Origin: Drosophila pseudoobscura
Taxonomy: Eukaryota > Arthropoda > Insecta > Diptera > Drosophilidae
Length of the DNA: 64,000 bases
Assembly (NCBI RefSeq): GCF_009870125.1
Contig: NC_046683.1
Span: forward strand, 50,855,869 to 50,919,868
Direction: 5' to 3'
Below are positions 25,601 to 37,101 of this stretch, one piece after another. Below the pieces are notes generated by a model, which was given only the letters and a program-made list of their open reading frames with translations, was not told the DNA's origin and did not search any database. Within the stretch, counting starts at the first letter, position 1. Each line of letters begins with the position of its first letter. Made by a program: the position numbers and the translations under genes.

Positions 25601-28600
25601 CTCCGTCACTGTTTCTGTGTCTGTCTCTGTCTCTCAGGGCTCTAACCGGAAACGGATGCAGCCATTTTTGGGTTTTCTATATTTTACTTCTTTTTGGTAT
25701 TTGGTTTGGGAAGAGGAGTCCAGTGGAGTAGGGAACAGACAGCGCATTAATCATTTACCACGGCGCCACGTTGTGCGCTTTACGGCCAAACAATTTGTGA
25801 ATTACGGGCCGTTTTATGACAGTTGGACAAAAATGTTGCTGCAAACGAGTGTCCTTTTGTTTTTCTGGCTCCGAGCACAGAGCGGGGCCGTGGGGTGTCA
25901 AGCCATCAACAACAGGCACGGAACAGGAACCCGGACAACAATGGAGCCTGAAGCGGAAGGTGGAAGGGCTTTGGCCATTGTCCGACACCGTTAATGACAG
26001 CTTACCATCGGCAATTGAAATGCCATAGACTAGTTAATGACTGTGTCTGTTCTCTCACTTTTATGCACCTTTTTTCTCTCTCTCTCTTTCTCTCCGTCTT
26101 CAGAAACTTTGGTGGCAGACCATTTGGCCAATGCTCAAGTCGGAGATCAACAATAACGAGGTCCTGGCCGCAGTCCTGCAGCCCGTCATGCTCTTTGTCC
26201 AGGAAGCCACGCACTTCGAGTACGATGCTTTGATGTCCGCCACAATGAAGTAAGTAATACCTTTGTATAGTAATAGTGAATAGTTTTGAAACTTGTGAAT
26301 GGAAAGGAAATTTAGCTGAGAGCAGACCCTAATGGGAAACTGGGACTTGAGCTGCAGGTTAGAGATGAAAGTAGAATAGGAATTTGTATAAGATCGGTGA
26401 CTAGATGTTAGGGGGTCACCATGATGGTGGCGGAAATATTTAAACTATCTTGAACTAGCTGTTTATATATAAAATGTTCTATAAACTAAACTAAAAACCT
26501 GACAAATTATTACTTGATATGGGAAATAGAGAATGGACTGATTAAATTCGTGTTTCGAAAGCTCTTCATCAACTAACGCGCTGTTATTATCCTTTATTAT
26601 ATCCGATAAGTACCCAATCGAAGTGAAGATTCATTCATTCAAATAAGAGTAACCGTAAATGTATTCATTACACCTATTCATATTCATTCATATAAAGTCC
26701 GGCGGTAAGTAGTGCTCTCATTGTTAGGGCAGCTTCCGGAGTTTCTCTTTCTCTCCATTTTTCGTCTTCGTCTTCGTCTTGGTTTCCCTTTCCGTATACC
26801 AGGATCCTGGAGATCTCCCACAACTGTTTGCTTAAACAATTGAAAAACTTTTCGGACACTTTTTCTGTTATTTAATTTTCATGACATTTTATTGCGCTCA
26901 GTAGGGCGGCCGGAGCTGGGAGGACACGACAGTTCATATTGTAATTTATAGAGCTCAAGTGGAAGCTGCAAACTTTCCCAGCTCAACTACTATGCCGTGG
27001 GAGGGTGCTCTCACCTTTTGTGGCAGCCGTGCATAAATTAGTGAAACACACAAAGCCCGGAGATCCCGGAGAGCTCCGGTTCGCGCTCACTATATTCGCA
27101 CTTTGCTGGAAAGTTGCTGGCAAAGTTTCTGGCCACTTGTAAGGCGCTTATTGACACCCTGCCGAAAAAGTTTTCCACACGACACAACCACAAAGGACAC
27201 GGCACGGAACGGACACGGACTAATGCGTTTATTTTTAGTAATTCGTTTCTTCCTACAATCCGGCCATAAGTCAGGGACAACTTTTATCTAATCACATCTG
27301 TGGCGTATCGCTCTCTGTCTCTCTGGCTGTCTGTCGCCTTTCAGAATCGTCTACAATACACCGAAATCCATTCAGGCAAGCGTTACGATACTTGAGAATT
27401 TGCATTTGATTATTGAGAAGACGAAGCCGGAGGATGTTACCACAGACATAATGCCGATGCTATTCTGCTCCTTCGACGGATCCACGATACAAGTGCAGGT
27501 GAGTGCTCTGCTTTCTTGGGCTATGCAAATGAGTTTTGACAGAGAGAAAGACAGACGGCTGCCGGCTGCCGGAGAATGGAAATGGGTTGACAGAGCTCGT
27601 TGTGTAATTACGAGGCACTCGCACAGCACACCAGCAATTTCTTAATTAACTGCGACTCAGGCCATAGAAAGAGCCTGGGGGGGCGTTCGCTAGTCATGTT
27701 CATGAATTTCCATATCGTTGTTTTGTGGTTTCTTTCTGCTTTAGAGTGCCGCCGTTGTGGCTGTGGCCAATGTCTTTGACAGCATCGATGAGCTCTCCAT
27801 TCGCCGCATGGTCCTGCCCAAGGTCAAATTGGTATTCGAGAAGAACATTACTGATCCGAAGATAGTGCAGAATGTGCTCATGTGCATTGAGCGAGTAATG
27901 GACCGCATGGAGCGGGCACAGGTGAGTGCTGTGCTGCACCCTTTTTTGTTTTGTTTTTCTTTTTTCAGTTTTAAGCCCCAACTGAGTTCGATAAATCGTC
28001 TGTGTAATTTGTGTGCAGGTCATGGAGGAGGTCCTACCGCTGCTGGCCAATATACGCATACCCGATCCGGATATCATCATGCGTACTGTGCGTAAGTTGA
28101 CCCAGACAATGCCTTCTCGTTCAATTTCACAGACAAAAACAACAGTCCGCATTGTTTTTGCCCATCGCCGATAGCCAAAAACTAATTAACTTGCATAAAA
28201 CTCAATTTGCGAGCTTGCTGGCCTCTCACAGATACAACCCACACAAACACACTCATACATGAATATTCGATTGTATCTATGCGATTGCGAATATGTGGAT
28301 GCAAACATATGCCAACAGTGCGTTTCGGGATTGTACGGAACTGCGAATGGAATAAGCCGCAAATCCTGAAACGCACTGTTGGAGAGCCAAGAGCTTATCA
28401 CAAGAGTCTCTGTTGCTCTTCGATTCCACAGGCATCTATCATAAGCTGTTTGTGGACAAATCATACGGCCTGAGCGTGGAGACCATGGCCACCAACGTGC
28501 TGCCTCTGCTCATACCGCACACCGTAAATCCGGCACTCAATTTCGAACACTATTGCTATCTGCTTGAAGTAAGTCCCCTGAATGCTCTAGAATTTTTTCA

Positions 28601-31600
28601 GACTAGCACTCTGTTCCTCCCTTATGTCAGGTACTGCAGCAGATGCTGGAGGCCATCGATCGACAGCAGCGGAATAAATTGAAGCTGGACAACCTGTCGA
28701 TGGCCTCGCCCGAGCGACACCGGACACTGCGCCACCAATTCTCAACGGACAACATGAACGCGCCGCCCTTCAACATCCCCAACCTGCGCATAGATCAGCG
28801 CAAGACCTCTAGTGCCGAGGACATGGCCCGTAAGAACTCTGGCGGTAAGTGGTGGGGCTGTGGCAGTACCAGTAATATGTACATCCTTAATTATGCGGCC
28901 TCCGGTCATTTATAATTGGAAATTTTAGTCGTGATTTCAAATTTGATACCTATCGAACGTGACGGAAGCCCTAATTCTCTCATTTCTATCTCTCTCTGTC
29001 CATTGTGTGGCCATTGTGCGGAGCCTTTAATTGTATTATTAGGAAAATGATAATTTTATAATAACCAAAATGAAAATTAAAAGCTGCGCCCGCGGCCAGG
29101 TATTATCCGGTGTATCAGCAGTGCAGGCGCCTAATGAACCTTTGCCCTAATGATGATTTATTATGATGGCCTTAATCGCGTGTAGACATGACACGACTCG
29201 GCCCTGGCCCTGGCCATGGCCCTGGCCCTGCACCACCCTGTACTCTCCACTCATCTTCCTGCAGTTTCTTGGCAACTAACAATTTGCCAGAAATGTAAGC
29301 TTGGCCCTGGCCCTGACCGCCCCCATGTCAGCTGTCCACATGTCAGCCTGCTGCGTATTGAAAAGTTGAGAGTCTTCTTCTCTATGGGGGGCGTCTCTGT
29401 CTTTGGCAAACAAACAGAGCCAGTCCGTTTGTGGTTCTCAAAAGACAGCACAAAAGGGCCAACATTTACAAATGGTTGCATTTTTCTGAGAATAGATGGT
29501 ATTCTTTGTATTCATAAGTAACTAAGCGTTTACGCTTAAACCTAAGACTATGAGGCATCCATGTTTAAAGACAGGTTACTCCTGTTTGCAGTAGCTATGT
29601 CTTAAAGCCAGAAGAGCTCTATACGAGTATACTCTTTATGAATATGAATACAAACATTTTGCATATACTTTATAACTGCGGAAAACTCTACTCATCTTCG
29701 CAACAAGCCACCCCAATAAACTACAAAGTGAATGGATAAACTTGATATTCAAGTTAATAACTTACGCCCATGTATTGCCACAAAATGTGCCTCGCCTGGT
29801 GGCATAACCAGAAGCCACGGAGACGTGCACGGGGAGGGGGGCGGGGGTGGAGATGCCAGGTGTCAGGGTCTGGTTAGGGAGCCAACAAGAGTCATATGCA
29901 GCGGCCGCAACCGCAAAATGTGCGAATGTCCTTGACAGTGACAGAACCAGCCAACGGAAGGATTGTGGATGGGTGGAGCAGCTCTGAAATGATGGGTCGT
30001 TCTGGGGTTTGGTGGTTTTTTGGTAGTGAGTGCGTGGGGCTACGGCTACGTGCCTCTGTTTTCAGGCCTCGACCGCGAACATTATTAGACTTAATTAGCT
30101 GGGCTCAGAACACCGAATGCTGGCCCTGTCAGCGAACACGTAATTGTATATCTCTCTTGTGCTATCCCTCTCTCTCGCTCTCTCTTTCTCTCTCTCTATT
30201 CCTTCAATGTATGTGGATGTAAATTTACCTTTTGTCTCTGTTTCTGCGGCAGGGTCTGGAATGCTGGGTGGCTGGTGGTTCGGCTGCTCGCCATCGTCGC
30301 CGGATAGCAATTTCCTGCGCGTTGGGAACGTGTTCCCCAATCGACGGCTCTCGGACAACACGCTGATGACACCCAAGATCCGCATCGCGCCCTCGTGCGC
30401 CTCATCGCCGGGCGGCACGCCGGGCAGCGGCCTACCGACGCGACGCCACTCAAGCATTGGGCCACAGGAGCGCCGGGGCTCCGCCATCAATTTGTCGCCG
30501 CCAACTGTAAGTTGTTTGTGTCTGCCACGCCACTGGGCGAGCCTTCAGATCCAGTACCAGTTTTTTGTTCGTTTTCGAAATTCGGTTTTCATTTGTTGCT
30601 TTCCGTTTTCCTTTTTTGAATTTTCATTCTTGTTTGTCGTTCATTTTGTGGCCGCCATTGCCATTGTTTGTTGTGGCTTTTCACTTTCGTTGTTTCATTT
30701 CGGGCCTCTTCCCTTTCAATTGACTTTCGGCGGCCACAAAGGGCCACACAAAGTCACTTTTATCATCTTTTATTGGAATTTCGTTTGAGTCCGCCCTTCG
30801 TTTCGTTTGGCTCTTTCAGCAGCCCATGTGTCATCATATATCCAGTTGAACTATAACTACTACTATATCCAAATAGCGATATCATAGCCATATAGCCATA
30901 TAGCCTTATAGCCATATAGCTATAGCGCCTAGCGTAGCGTTTAGCGTGTTTAATTTCAGTCTACAATTACAGTTACCGTTAACAGTTAACAGTTGCCACC
31001 ACAAGCTGCTTGAAGCAAACATTGCCACAAAACCAGACAAGAAACATTCCGTTCTCATTTCAGTTTCACTTTTAAGTTTCCTTCTCAGTTCCGTTTCATT
31101 TCCCAGTTTGATTTTTTATGAATGTGGTTATGTAATTGATTATCTCATTATCCCCACTACCCTCCAAAAGCCCCACCGCTATGAAGTCAACATTCAACAA
31201 AAGCTCTAACACACGCTCTCTTATCTCTTATCTCCACTCTCCCCACACAAAAAAACAAAAAAAAAAAACCCCCCACCACACGTGTGGCACACAAAATGAA
31301 CAAAATAACGTTGTCCTCCTCATCGGGGTCATTCGATCTCCACTCTCTAAAACATTTAGTACGGTGGTGCCCGCGGTAGCTCTGGATCGAGTCTATCGGT
31401 GCCCTCGACTTCGGTATATGTTGTAAGTCAAAAAAACACAGCAATCTGTCATCTACTATGTCGAAAACTCACCGCTTCGACCACGTCGAAGATGCTATAC
31501 CTTTGCTGGGCTTGAAATTGTTGGGTATTGCCGTTCATGTTGTATAACGAATTTTTCTTTGCAATGTCTTTTGAACGGGAATCTGTTCCACTAAAGTACT

Positions 31601-34600
31601 ATAGTACTGAAGTCCTATGATATGTTATATCTTAAAAGATACATCTAAAAAATAAATGAAAGATAAACTGACTCACCCATCAAACAGTCATTTCAGCTTT
31701 CTCCTTACATACCTTAAGCCAAACGCATAGCCTCTGCAAGGGTATAGGTCAAAGTCTAGACATGGTTAGACCTAATCGTATTCGGATCGTATAATGTTCT
31801 TGTGCGAGTTGTGGGCAGCATCCAGCCAGCATCGAAATTGACTTTGCCTTGTCTCGTTGTTGTCTGTCTCGTTGTACTGTTATCGTTGTCGTCTCCTAAA
31901 CGCACTCAACAAAACTCAACTCTGTCCCGCTGTCTCTCTCTAAATACACACAGACACACAAACATTACAAGCAACAACAAAAAAACATACACACTCGTTC
32001 AAGCTTGCAACGGTTCTTGTTCTCGTTCTTGTTTCTGTCCATCCCTCCATCCATGCCAAAGGTAGTTGGTGCACCTTGGATCGTTTTCGTTTCTAACCGT
32101 TTCCAACCAGTTTCTACTCGTTTGCTCGCCTACTCGACTCGTTCGCTTACTCGCTCACTCGCAAGCGTCACTCGCTGCGTCTCTTTTGATGTGTTTTTTG
32201 AGACTGAAAATTGAGTTTGAATATGAATTTGACTTGCTGTCTGAATCTCTCTCGTTGCTGTTCTCGTATCCGTATCCGTACTCGTTCTTGTGCTGTTATT
32301 TGAATGGATTTTGTTTCCATATTCTGTGGTCCTATGTTGTTTTTAATTTTCCCTCCATTTTGATTTTTGTTCGCCCTTCTATGCATTTTGCTGCGCTGTT
32401 GCTACATACTGTATGTGTTACTGTTTCTGTTTATGTCTCCTATCTTTAACTTGTTCTTCATCGTTTTCGTTAAATTCTGGTTTGTTTTTTGTGTTGCTCC
32501 TGCACAGCGATTCAAGAGTTCTGTTCTTGAGAGCTGTGTCTGCATCTCTTTGTACATCTCTCTCTATCTCTGGGTCTTGCCCCGCCTCCAGCCAGGCCAA
32601 ATGGAAGCTTATGCTAATAACCCGTATTGTGTACATAATAGAGTCGATTCTATACAATTTTTCTTGTTTTTTGGTGTTCATGTTACATTCTTTTCCTACT
32701 TACTTATTACATTTTGTGTTCCAAGTGTGCGTGTTAAAGAGAGGCCTACACGAAAATGTAATGGAAAGTATCTGAATATCGATGTTCAAAGATGTAAATG
32801 TTATGAAGTGGAGAGTCTAATCAAATTTGAGAACGGAAAAATCATCAATGCAAAAATGTAAGCGCCGAAATTTCTGGGGCTTCGTAACAAATAATGTGTT
32901 GAAAGTCGTGGAAACTTTGAAACTTGAAAGAAGCGTTTATTTCATAGCTACCGAGGTCCAATTGAATATTGAATTTCAGAAAAAGCATTTTTTTGATGAT
33001 GGATTAATTACAAATATATATAAAGTGTTCGGGGGAGAAACAACTTTGATATCCGATAGGACTTTCATTCAAAAGGATCTATCTCTTAAATGACCAAAGT
33101 TAAGCTAATTAACTCGTCTCTATTCTTATGGCTAACATCGAAGGGCCATTAAACGACGGTGAAGCCATGAAGACTAAATGGAGGACCCGCCATCAGTAGC
33201 CAATACAACAGAATAAACAACTGCAGCTTATGTTTATACATATATCTATTATGCGATACTTTACTATACTGTTCTAAATACTCGTATACCTACCTACTTA
33301 TTCATTAAATGTCCTGATCGTGCTCAATGTTAATTTGGTTTCCTTCCCATTTCCCTCTGTTCATGTTGCGTTTTTATCCAGGAAAACAAAATAACAAAAA
33401 CTCAAGAGATATGTACACCGACACACACAGACACACATATGTACACATGGACACTATACGTATTATATATGCATATGTGTATTGGTATGTCTTGATAAAA
33501 ACGAAAAGAAAATAAAAGCCAGATTTTTGTTGTGCATTTTCGTTGCTGTTGCTGTTGCTGAATCTTTGAACAGCAGCGCAGTGGAATCATGTTTAACCCC
33601 GGGTTGTTCCTTTTACCAGCCAAAAACACACACACACAGACACGCTCCAGGCCCAGGCCCAGATACAGATACAGGCACAGACACGGACACAGGCACAGAT
33701 ACAGATACAATCAATACATATGTACATATGCGTTAAAAGGCTGCGTTTTTTTCATGAATGTACTTTCCGTTCTTCATTTCATGTACGAACACGAACAAAT
33801 ACAAAAAAAAATAAAATAAAATCGATTATACGTATAAAATAAAATTAAAAAATTCGCAGCTTGCACGGAGCATGATCGTGAGTACACGTTTCATAATTTC
33901 GGATTTTCAATTTAATTTTCTTTGAATTTTCCATCACGGTCTCCTTCGCATACACTCTCTTATTCTGCCTTTCAACTATTTAAGGTCTAGACACGCACAT
34001 ACACACACACACACATACACACACACTCATACTCACACACACACACACTCAGAAGTATGCTGATATTAAATTTTATGTTAATGTAATTTGATTTCATTTG
34101 ATGCGGCCCCTTATCCAGCCCCCAACTCCCAGCTCCAAACCCCACAAGCCACCACCCCATTTCGACGACGAGACCAAATCTGATTTGAGTACTTGAATAA
34201 TTTGGAGTGTATGTATATTCATTCGCATATGTAAATACATACATACATACTATGTCCATATATCTATACCCATTCTATAAGTATTCTCGTACCGCTTATA
34301 TTCGTTTATATTCGTTTGTATCAATGTTTTTTGGATCAAAACATTCTCATGTCTGTCTGTCGATTGATTGAGTTTCGAGTTTGACTTTCGACTTTGCCAA
34401 AAATCTTTGCTTTCGTTTCGTTTTGTTGTTTGTTGCTTCGTTGGTTTGTTGGTTTGTTTGATTGTTTGTTTGTTGCACAATCAGCTAAATGTATACTTCT
34501 TCTCTGTCAGAGCCACTCATGAATAATGCCTTGGGTTCGAGAGACTCAAACTAACACTGACACTGACACTGACACTCACACACCCACGCACATCGAATAC

Positions 34601-35042
34601 TTTGTACATAGCACAAAAAATATTCAATAATAACCGAATTATGTATAAGTATGACCAAATCGCATCCACCAATCCAATCCAGATAGACGATTACATATGA
34701 CAAGCCTTGACTAATCTTCCAAAGAAATCTCCTTTATTGTACTCCCAAAAACAGGGTGGCTCCATGCCGAACACCTCGAGCAGTGTTCCGTTCTTGTTGT
34801 CGTCGAGCATGCAGTCGATAAGGTCGCGCCGACAGTCGACGGTTCTATCATCGGGTCCTCTCGGCTCTGGATCGGGCATACTGCAGCAGCTGGGATCCGG
34901 CATGGTAAGACAATTAACTTCCGTATCCGGCACGGTTAGTCCGGTGCCGCTGTTGCGGGTGAATGGCGCGCGCAACAGCATCAGCCACAGCCACACCAAC
35001 GTCCGAAAGTGTCCGTCACTCAATATCACATTCAGTCAATAA
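20145..35042 (+). CDS. Scyl2: SCYL2-type pseudokinase with HEAT repeats (17 coding exons)
   Basis: Homologue of SCYL2/CVAK104, a catalytically degenerate kinase that binds clathrin and AP complexes and acts in endosome-to-TGN traffic (family knowledge). Coding exons, all with GT-AG borders and matching phases: 20145-20327, 20404-20529, 20605-20703, 21900-22064, 22127-22247, 22373-22468, 22527-22672, 23098-23228, 25480-25594, 26104-26249, 27345-27498, 27745-27921, 28019-28091, 28432-28568, 28631-28844, 30253-30506 and 34755-35042. From the first in-frame AUG this gives 874 aa. Residues 28-312 are the kinase-like fold: HRN (207-209) replaces HRD, GME (227-229) replaces DFG, and APE (264-266) is kept. 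Residues from about 313 match the SCYL2 HEAT-like region, followed by a Ser/Gly-rich tail. The true N- and C-termini are uncertain (see the extension, cassette exon and readthrough entries). Identity is secure from the NPITQYFEIGKPVA, EPIFASLSNVL and KSQFYK blocks. Confidence 0.95.
21236..21426. mobile_element. Candidate 191-bp MITE in SCYL2 intron 3
   Basis: The left end reads ACAGTACGTTCC. The right end, on the opposite strand, reads ACAGTGCGTTTC, matching at 10 of 12 positions, and both ends continue into an AGATATA-containing AT-rich interior with no coding potential. I see no clear target-site duplication. The same end sequence occurs in the hairpin at 28312-28382. Confidence 0.35.
23098..28844 (+). 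CDS. Scyl2: SCYL2 exons 8-15: HEAT-like region
   Basis: Eight exons encode the helical repeat region downstream of the kinase fold. Blocks such as KSQFYKTTL, LLANIRIPDPDI and RIYHKLFVDK line up with the human SCYL2 HEAT region. The intron before 25,480 is 2.25 kb and that before 27,345 is 1.1 kb; both lack coding signal. The intron 28,092-28,431 holds a strong hairpin, listed separately. Confidence 0.92.
28312..28382 (+). repeat. Near-perfect 21-bp inverted repeat / hairpin in SCYL2 intron 13
   Basis: Arms 28312-28332 and 28362-28382 pair over 21 bp with a single G:U wobble, around a 29-nt loop in which a CGG/CCG pairing can form. The total length (71 nt) is pre-miRNA-like, but the flanks do not extend the stem, which canonical Drosha substrates need. 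The arm begins CCAACAGTGCGTTTC, sharing ACAGTGCGTTTC with the right end of the candidate element at 21236-21426, so a tiny MITE is an equally good reading. Confidence 0.75.
30253..35042 (+). CDS. Scyl2: SCYL2 exons 16-17: low-complexity C-terminal tail
   Basis: Two constitutive exons encode a Ser/Gly/Pro-rich tail with basophilic-looking phosphosites (RRLS, RRHSS, RRGS, RRQS). The 4.2-kb intron between them (30,507-34,754) contains a probable 63-nt cassette exon at 31360-31422. Exon 17 is open to TAA at 35040-35042, but the same frame stays open for 64 more codons. In this family the tail carries clathrin and AP contacts; I did not identify specific motifs. Confidence 0.88.
31360..31422 (+). 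CDS. Scyl2: Probable 63-nt cassette exon of SCYL2
   Basis: A 63-nt segment (21 codons, no stop) bounded by an acceptor (ACATTTAG after a pyrimidine-rich stretch with a possible branch site) and a strong donor GTAAGT at 31,423. Flanking exons 16 and 17 join in phase 0, and this exon enters and leaves in phase 0, so it can be included or skipped without a frameshift. The product is Ser/Gly-rich (ARGSSGSSLSVPSTS), like the neighbouring tail. Confidence 0.6.
31491..31757. mobile_element. Possible transposon remnant in SCYL2 intron 16
   Basis: The segment is bounded by inverted copies of TATACCYTTGC (10 of 11 positions pair): GCTATACCTTTGC near 31,491 and GCAAGGGTATAG near 31,737. Such ends are common in fly repeat remnants. 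The interior is AT-rich and non-coding. The call rests only on this pairing. Confidence 0.25.
33655..33709 (+). repeat. GATACA / GACACA hexamer repeat
   Basis: Imperfect hexamers of the CAGATA and CAGGCA type. Related GATACA or TATCCG tracts recur at 38,320-38,340, 56,420-56,450 and 61,365-61,380, so this is a repeat fashion of the whole window. Confidence 0.8.
34005..34051 (+). repeat. CA microsatellite
   Basis: Imperfect CA dinucleotide tract within the last SCYL2 intron. Confidence 0.9.
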
Positions 35043-35072
35043 TATAACCTGAACGAAATCGGCGGGGCCCAG
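34905..35072 (+). other. Scyl2: Candidate in-frame retained intron at the SCYL2 3' end
   Basis: ATG|GTAAGA at 34,904/34,905 is a good donor, and GCCCAG ends at 35,072. The 168-nt interval is a multiple of three and contains the TAA stop (35040-35042). Removing it would bypass the stop and join directly to the open downstream frame. The acceptor lacks a good pyrimidine tract. Confidence 0.3.
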
Positions 35073-35237
35073 CCCCCCGCCGATTCGCTCAGATTCGGGT
35101 ACGTCAATCCAAGCGCCAGCAACAGCAGCAGCTACCATTACGGCTACAATTACAATCAGAATCTCAACAATGTGCGCTACACAGCTGCACAGCTGCAGAA
35201 CATGAATTTTAATCTTAAACCACCGCCAAAGTTTTGA
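35043..35237 (+). CDS. Scyl2: In-frame C-terminal extension of SCYL2 beyond the first stop
   Basis: Directly after TAA (35040-35042) the same frame continues for 64 sense codons to TGA (35235-35237). The predicted peptide is coherent: Tyr/Asn/Ser-rich (SSSYHYGYNYNQNLNN) and ending LKPPPKF. Third positions favour C and G in the middle part, as in the upstream exons. It may be reached by stop-codon readthrough, a phenomenon well documented in Drosophila, or by splicing out 34905-35072. Confidence 0.55.
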   Translation, partial: YNLNEIGGAQPPADSLRFGYVNPSASNSSSYHYGYNYNQNLNNVRYTAAQLQNMNFNLKPPPKF

Positions 35238-35303
35238 ATCTCTAAGAACTGAATCGAAAACTGAATGGAAATAATGTTATAGATCGAAAGCAAAGCAAAA
35301 TCG

Positions 35304-35309
35304 AATAAA
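35304..35309 (+). terminator. SCYL2 poly(A) signal (proximal)
   Basis: AATAAA lies 67 nt after the extended stop codon (35237) and is the first canonical signal downstream of SCYL2. Further plus-strand AATAAA sites occur up to 41213, so longer 3'UTRs are possible. Confidence 0.5.
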
Positions 35310-37059
35310 ACGTTGTATTTGCAAGTGGGGGCAGAGGGTAAAATGAAGCAAACAATCAATTAAATTACATTGCATTACCTACAATATTAATGAATGAATG
35401 TACCTACCATACTACTATGAGACCTACTATGGCCTAGACATACATACGTAATAATTACATACAGTTGATGCTAAAAGTAAACCAAAAACAAAACAAAACA
35501 AAATAATTATATCAATTATATATTTACTTACATACTCTATATATATACATACATATATACATAGAACGAGTAAAGCTGTTTTTTTGAAGAATTTATTCAA
35601 GTCCTATATATTTGTATGTACCATAAATGTTAATGTTGGAAACATATCCGAAGTCGTAACAAAGTTATATCTATACGTACCACATAGCCCAATTGGAAAC
35701 TTAATATTATCATTATTATTATTGTTATTTCTATTGATTGTTGATTATGATATCGTATATGATCGTACCTCTTACCTGTACCTGTACCTGTCCCTGTCTC
35801 TCTACCTCTACATTTATTTTTTAACAAAGACAACAAGAACACCTAAAACCATCTTCCAAAGACATTTCGATCTGTCGAAGATCGATTATCTATTTTAGTT
35901 CGAAAAAAACTAAAAAAAAAATTGAGAGAGCTCCAAGTCCTCACCAACAAACATGCACACTAGTGCCAATATCCGATATTTATTCAAGTACAGTGTGTAT
36001 GTTAGTTTTTATGTGCGGAACGTGATGTTAATGTTTTTTTTTTTAATAGTATACCTTATCATTGTCGTCCTGGTAAACGTATTTGAAAAGAAATCACATA
36101 GTCAGTTTCGATGATTAGATCATAAGTCCCCATAAGTATGAATTTATCGGATTAATGTTGGAATTAAATACACGCCCCGCCCTCCCCACCCGCTCACCCA
36201 CTCACCCGGTCAGCCATTCTCATAAGGCGAAAGTTATACTATATGATAGTCGTACAACTTTAAGGACCAACCAATAAGTTTTAAGAGCTGATTTCCATTA
36301 GGATACATCGGTATTTATTTTTTTAATTTTAGTATTTCCCTCTTTTTCTTTTGGTATTTGAATACTATTTTTGTTTAGTTTCCATTGTTTTTTTTTTGCA
36401 TTTTGCATGAGTTGTTTGCTTGCCATTTATTTCATAACGCCCTACTTGAGTAGTTAAGGAGATTCCAGGCAATGTGCCCAAATTTGATCAAATATTTAAT
36501 ATTTGAAGCTCAATCCAAGCCCATATGCAAAGACTCAAGATACTACTAAAACTATATTCAAAACTGAGCTGAGATCAATGTACATATGTAAATATGGCTG
36601 AGACTAGAAGAGAAACTTGAACCTTTGCTACGGGTATGACCTTTATATGTATAATTGGTGAAGCGATACAGAACTATCCTAGAACTTAAACTGAAGTAAA
36701 AGATAGTCAAGATACAAATAAACGACCAGTTAAAAATGCATGCTATTTATATGGAATATATGTATCTGTACTTTCAGTTTGTGGTTGTTCCTGCTTTTAC
36801 CTGGGGACGATCGTCCCTCGGGGCTATGACTATTGCATAATTGTGGTGTTCTGCTCCTATGTGTATTGTATTTGTACTACTTGACTTGCCATTTTACTTT
36901 CTGCCCATCTGAACTGCACAATAAATATTTCGGAAATACAACAACAAAAGGAGAGAAACTATCGAAAATATCGAAGCTGAAAAAGCCAACTAAAACCGAA
37001 CCGAACCGAACCAAGCTGAAGATAGCAGCAGCTGAAGATAGAGATATTGTATGATATAC

Positions 37060-37101
<42 letters not shown>

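Noticed and set aside
32367..33093. Two consecutive open frames (164 and 88 codons) inside the last SCYL2 intron
   Set aside because: They have non-AUG starts, Phe/Cys/Leu-rich composition from T-rich DNA and no family resemblance. They lie within an intron without exon borders.
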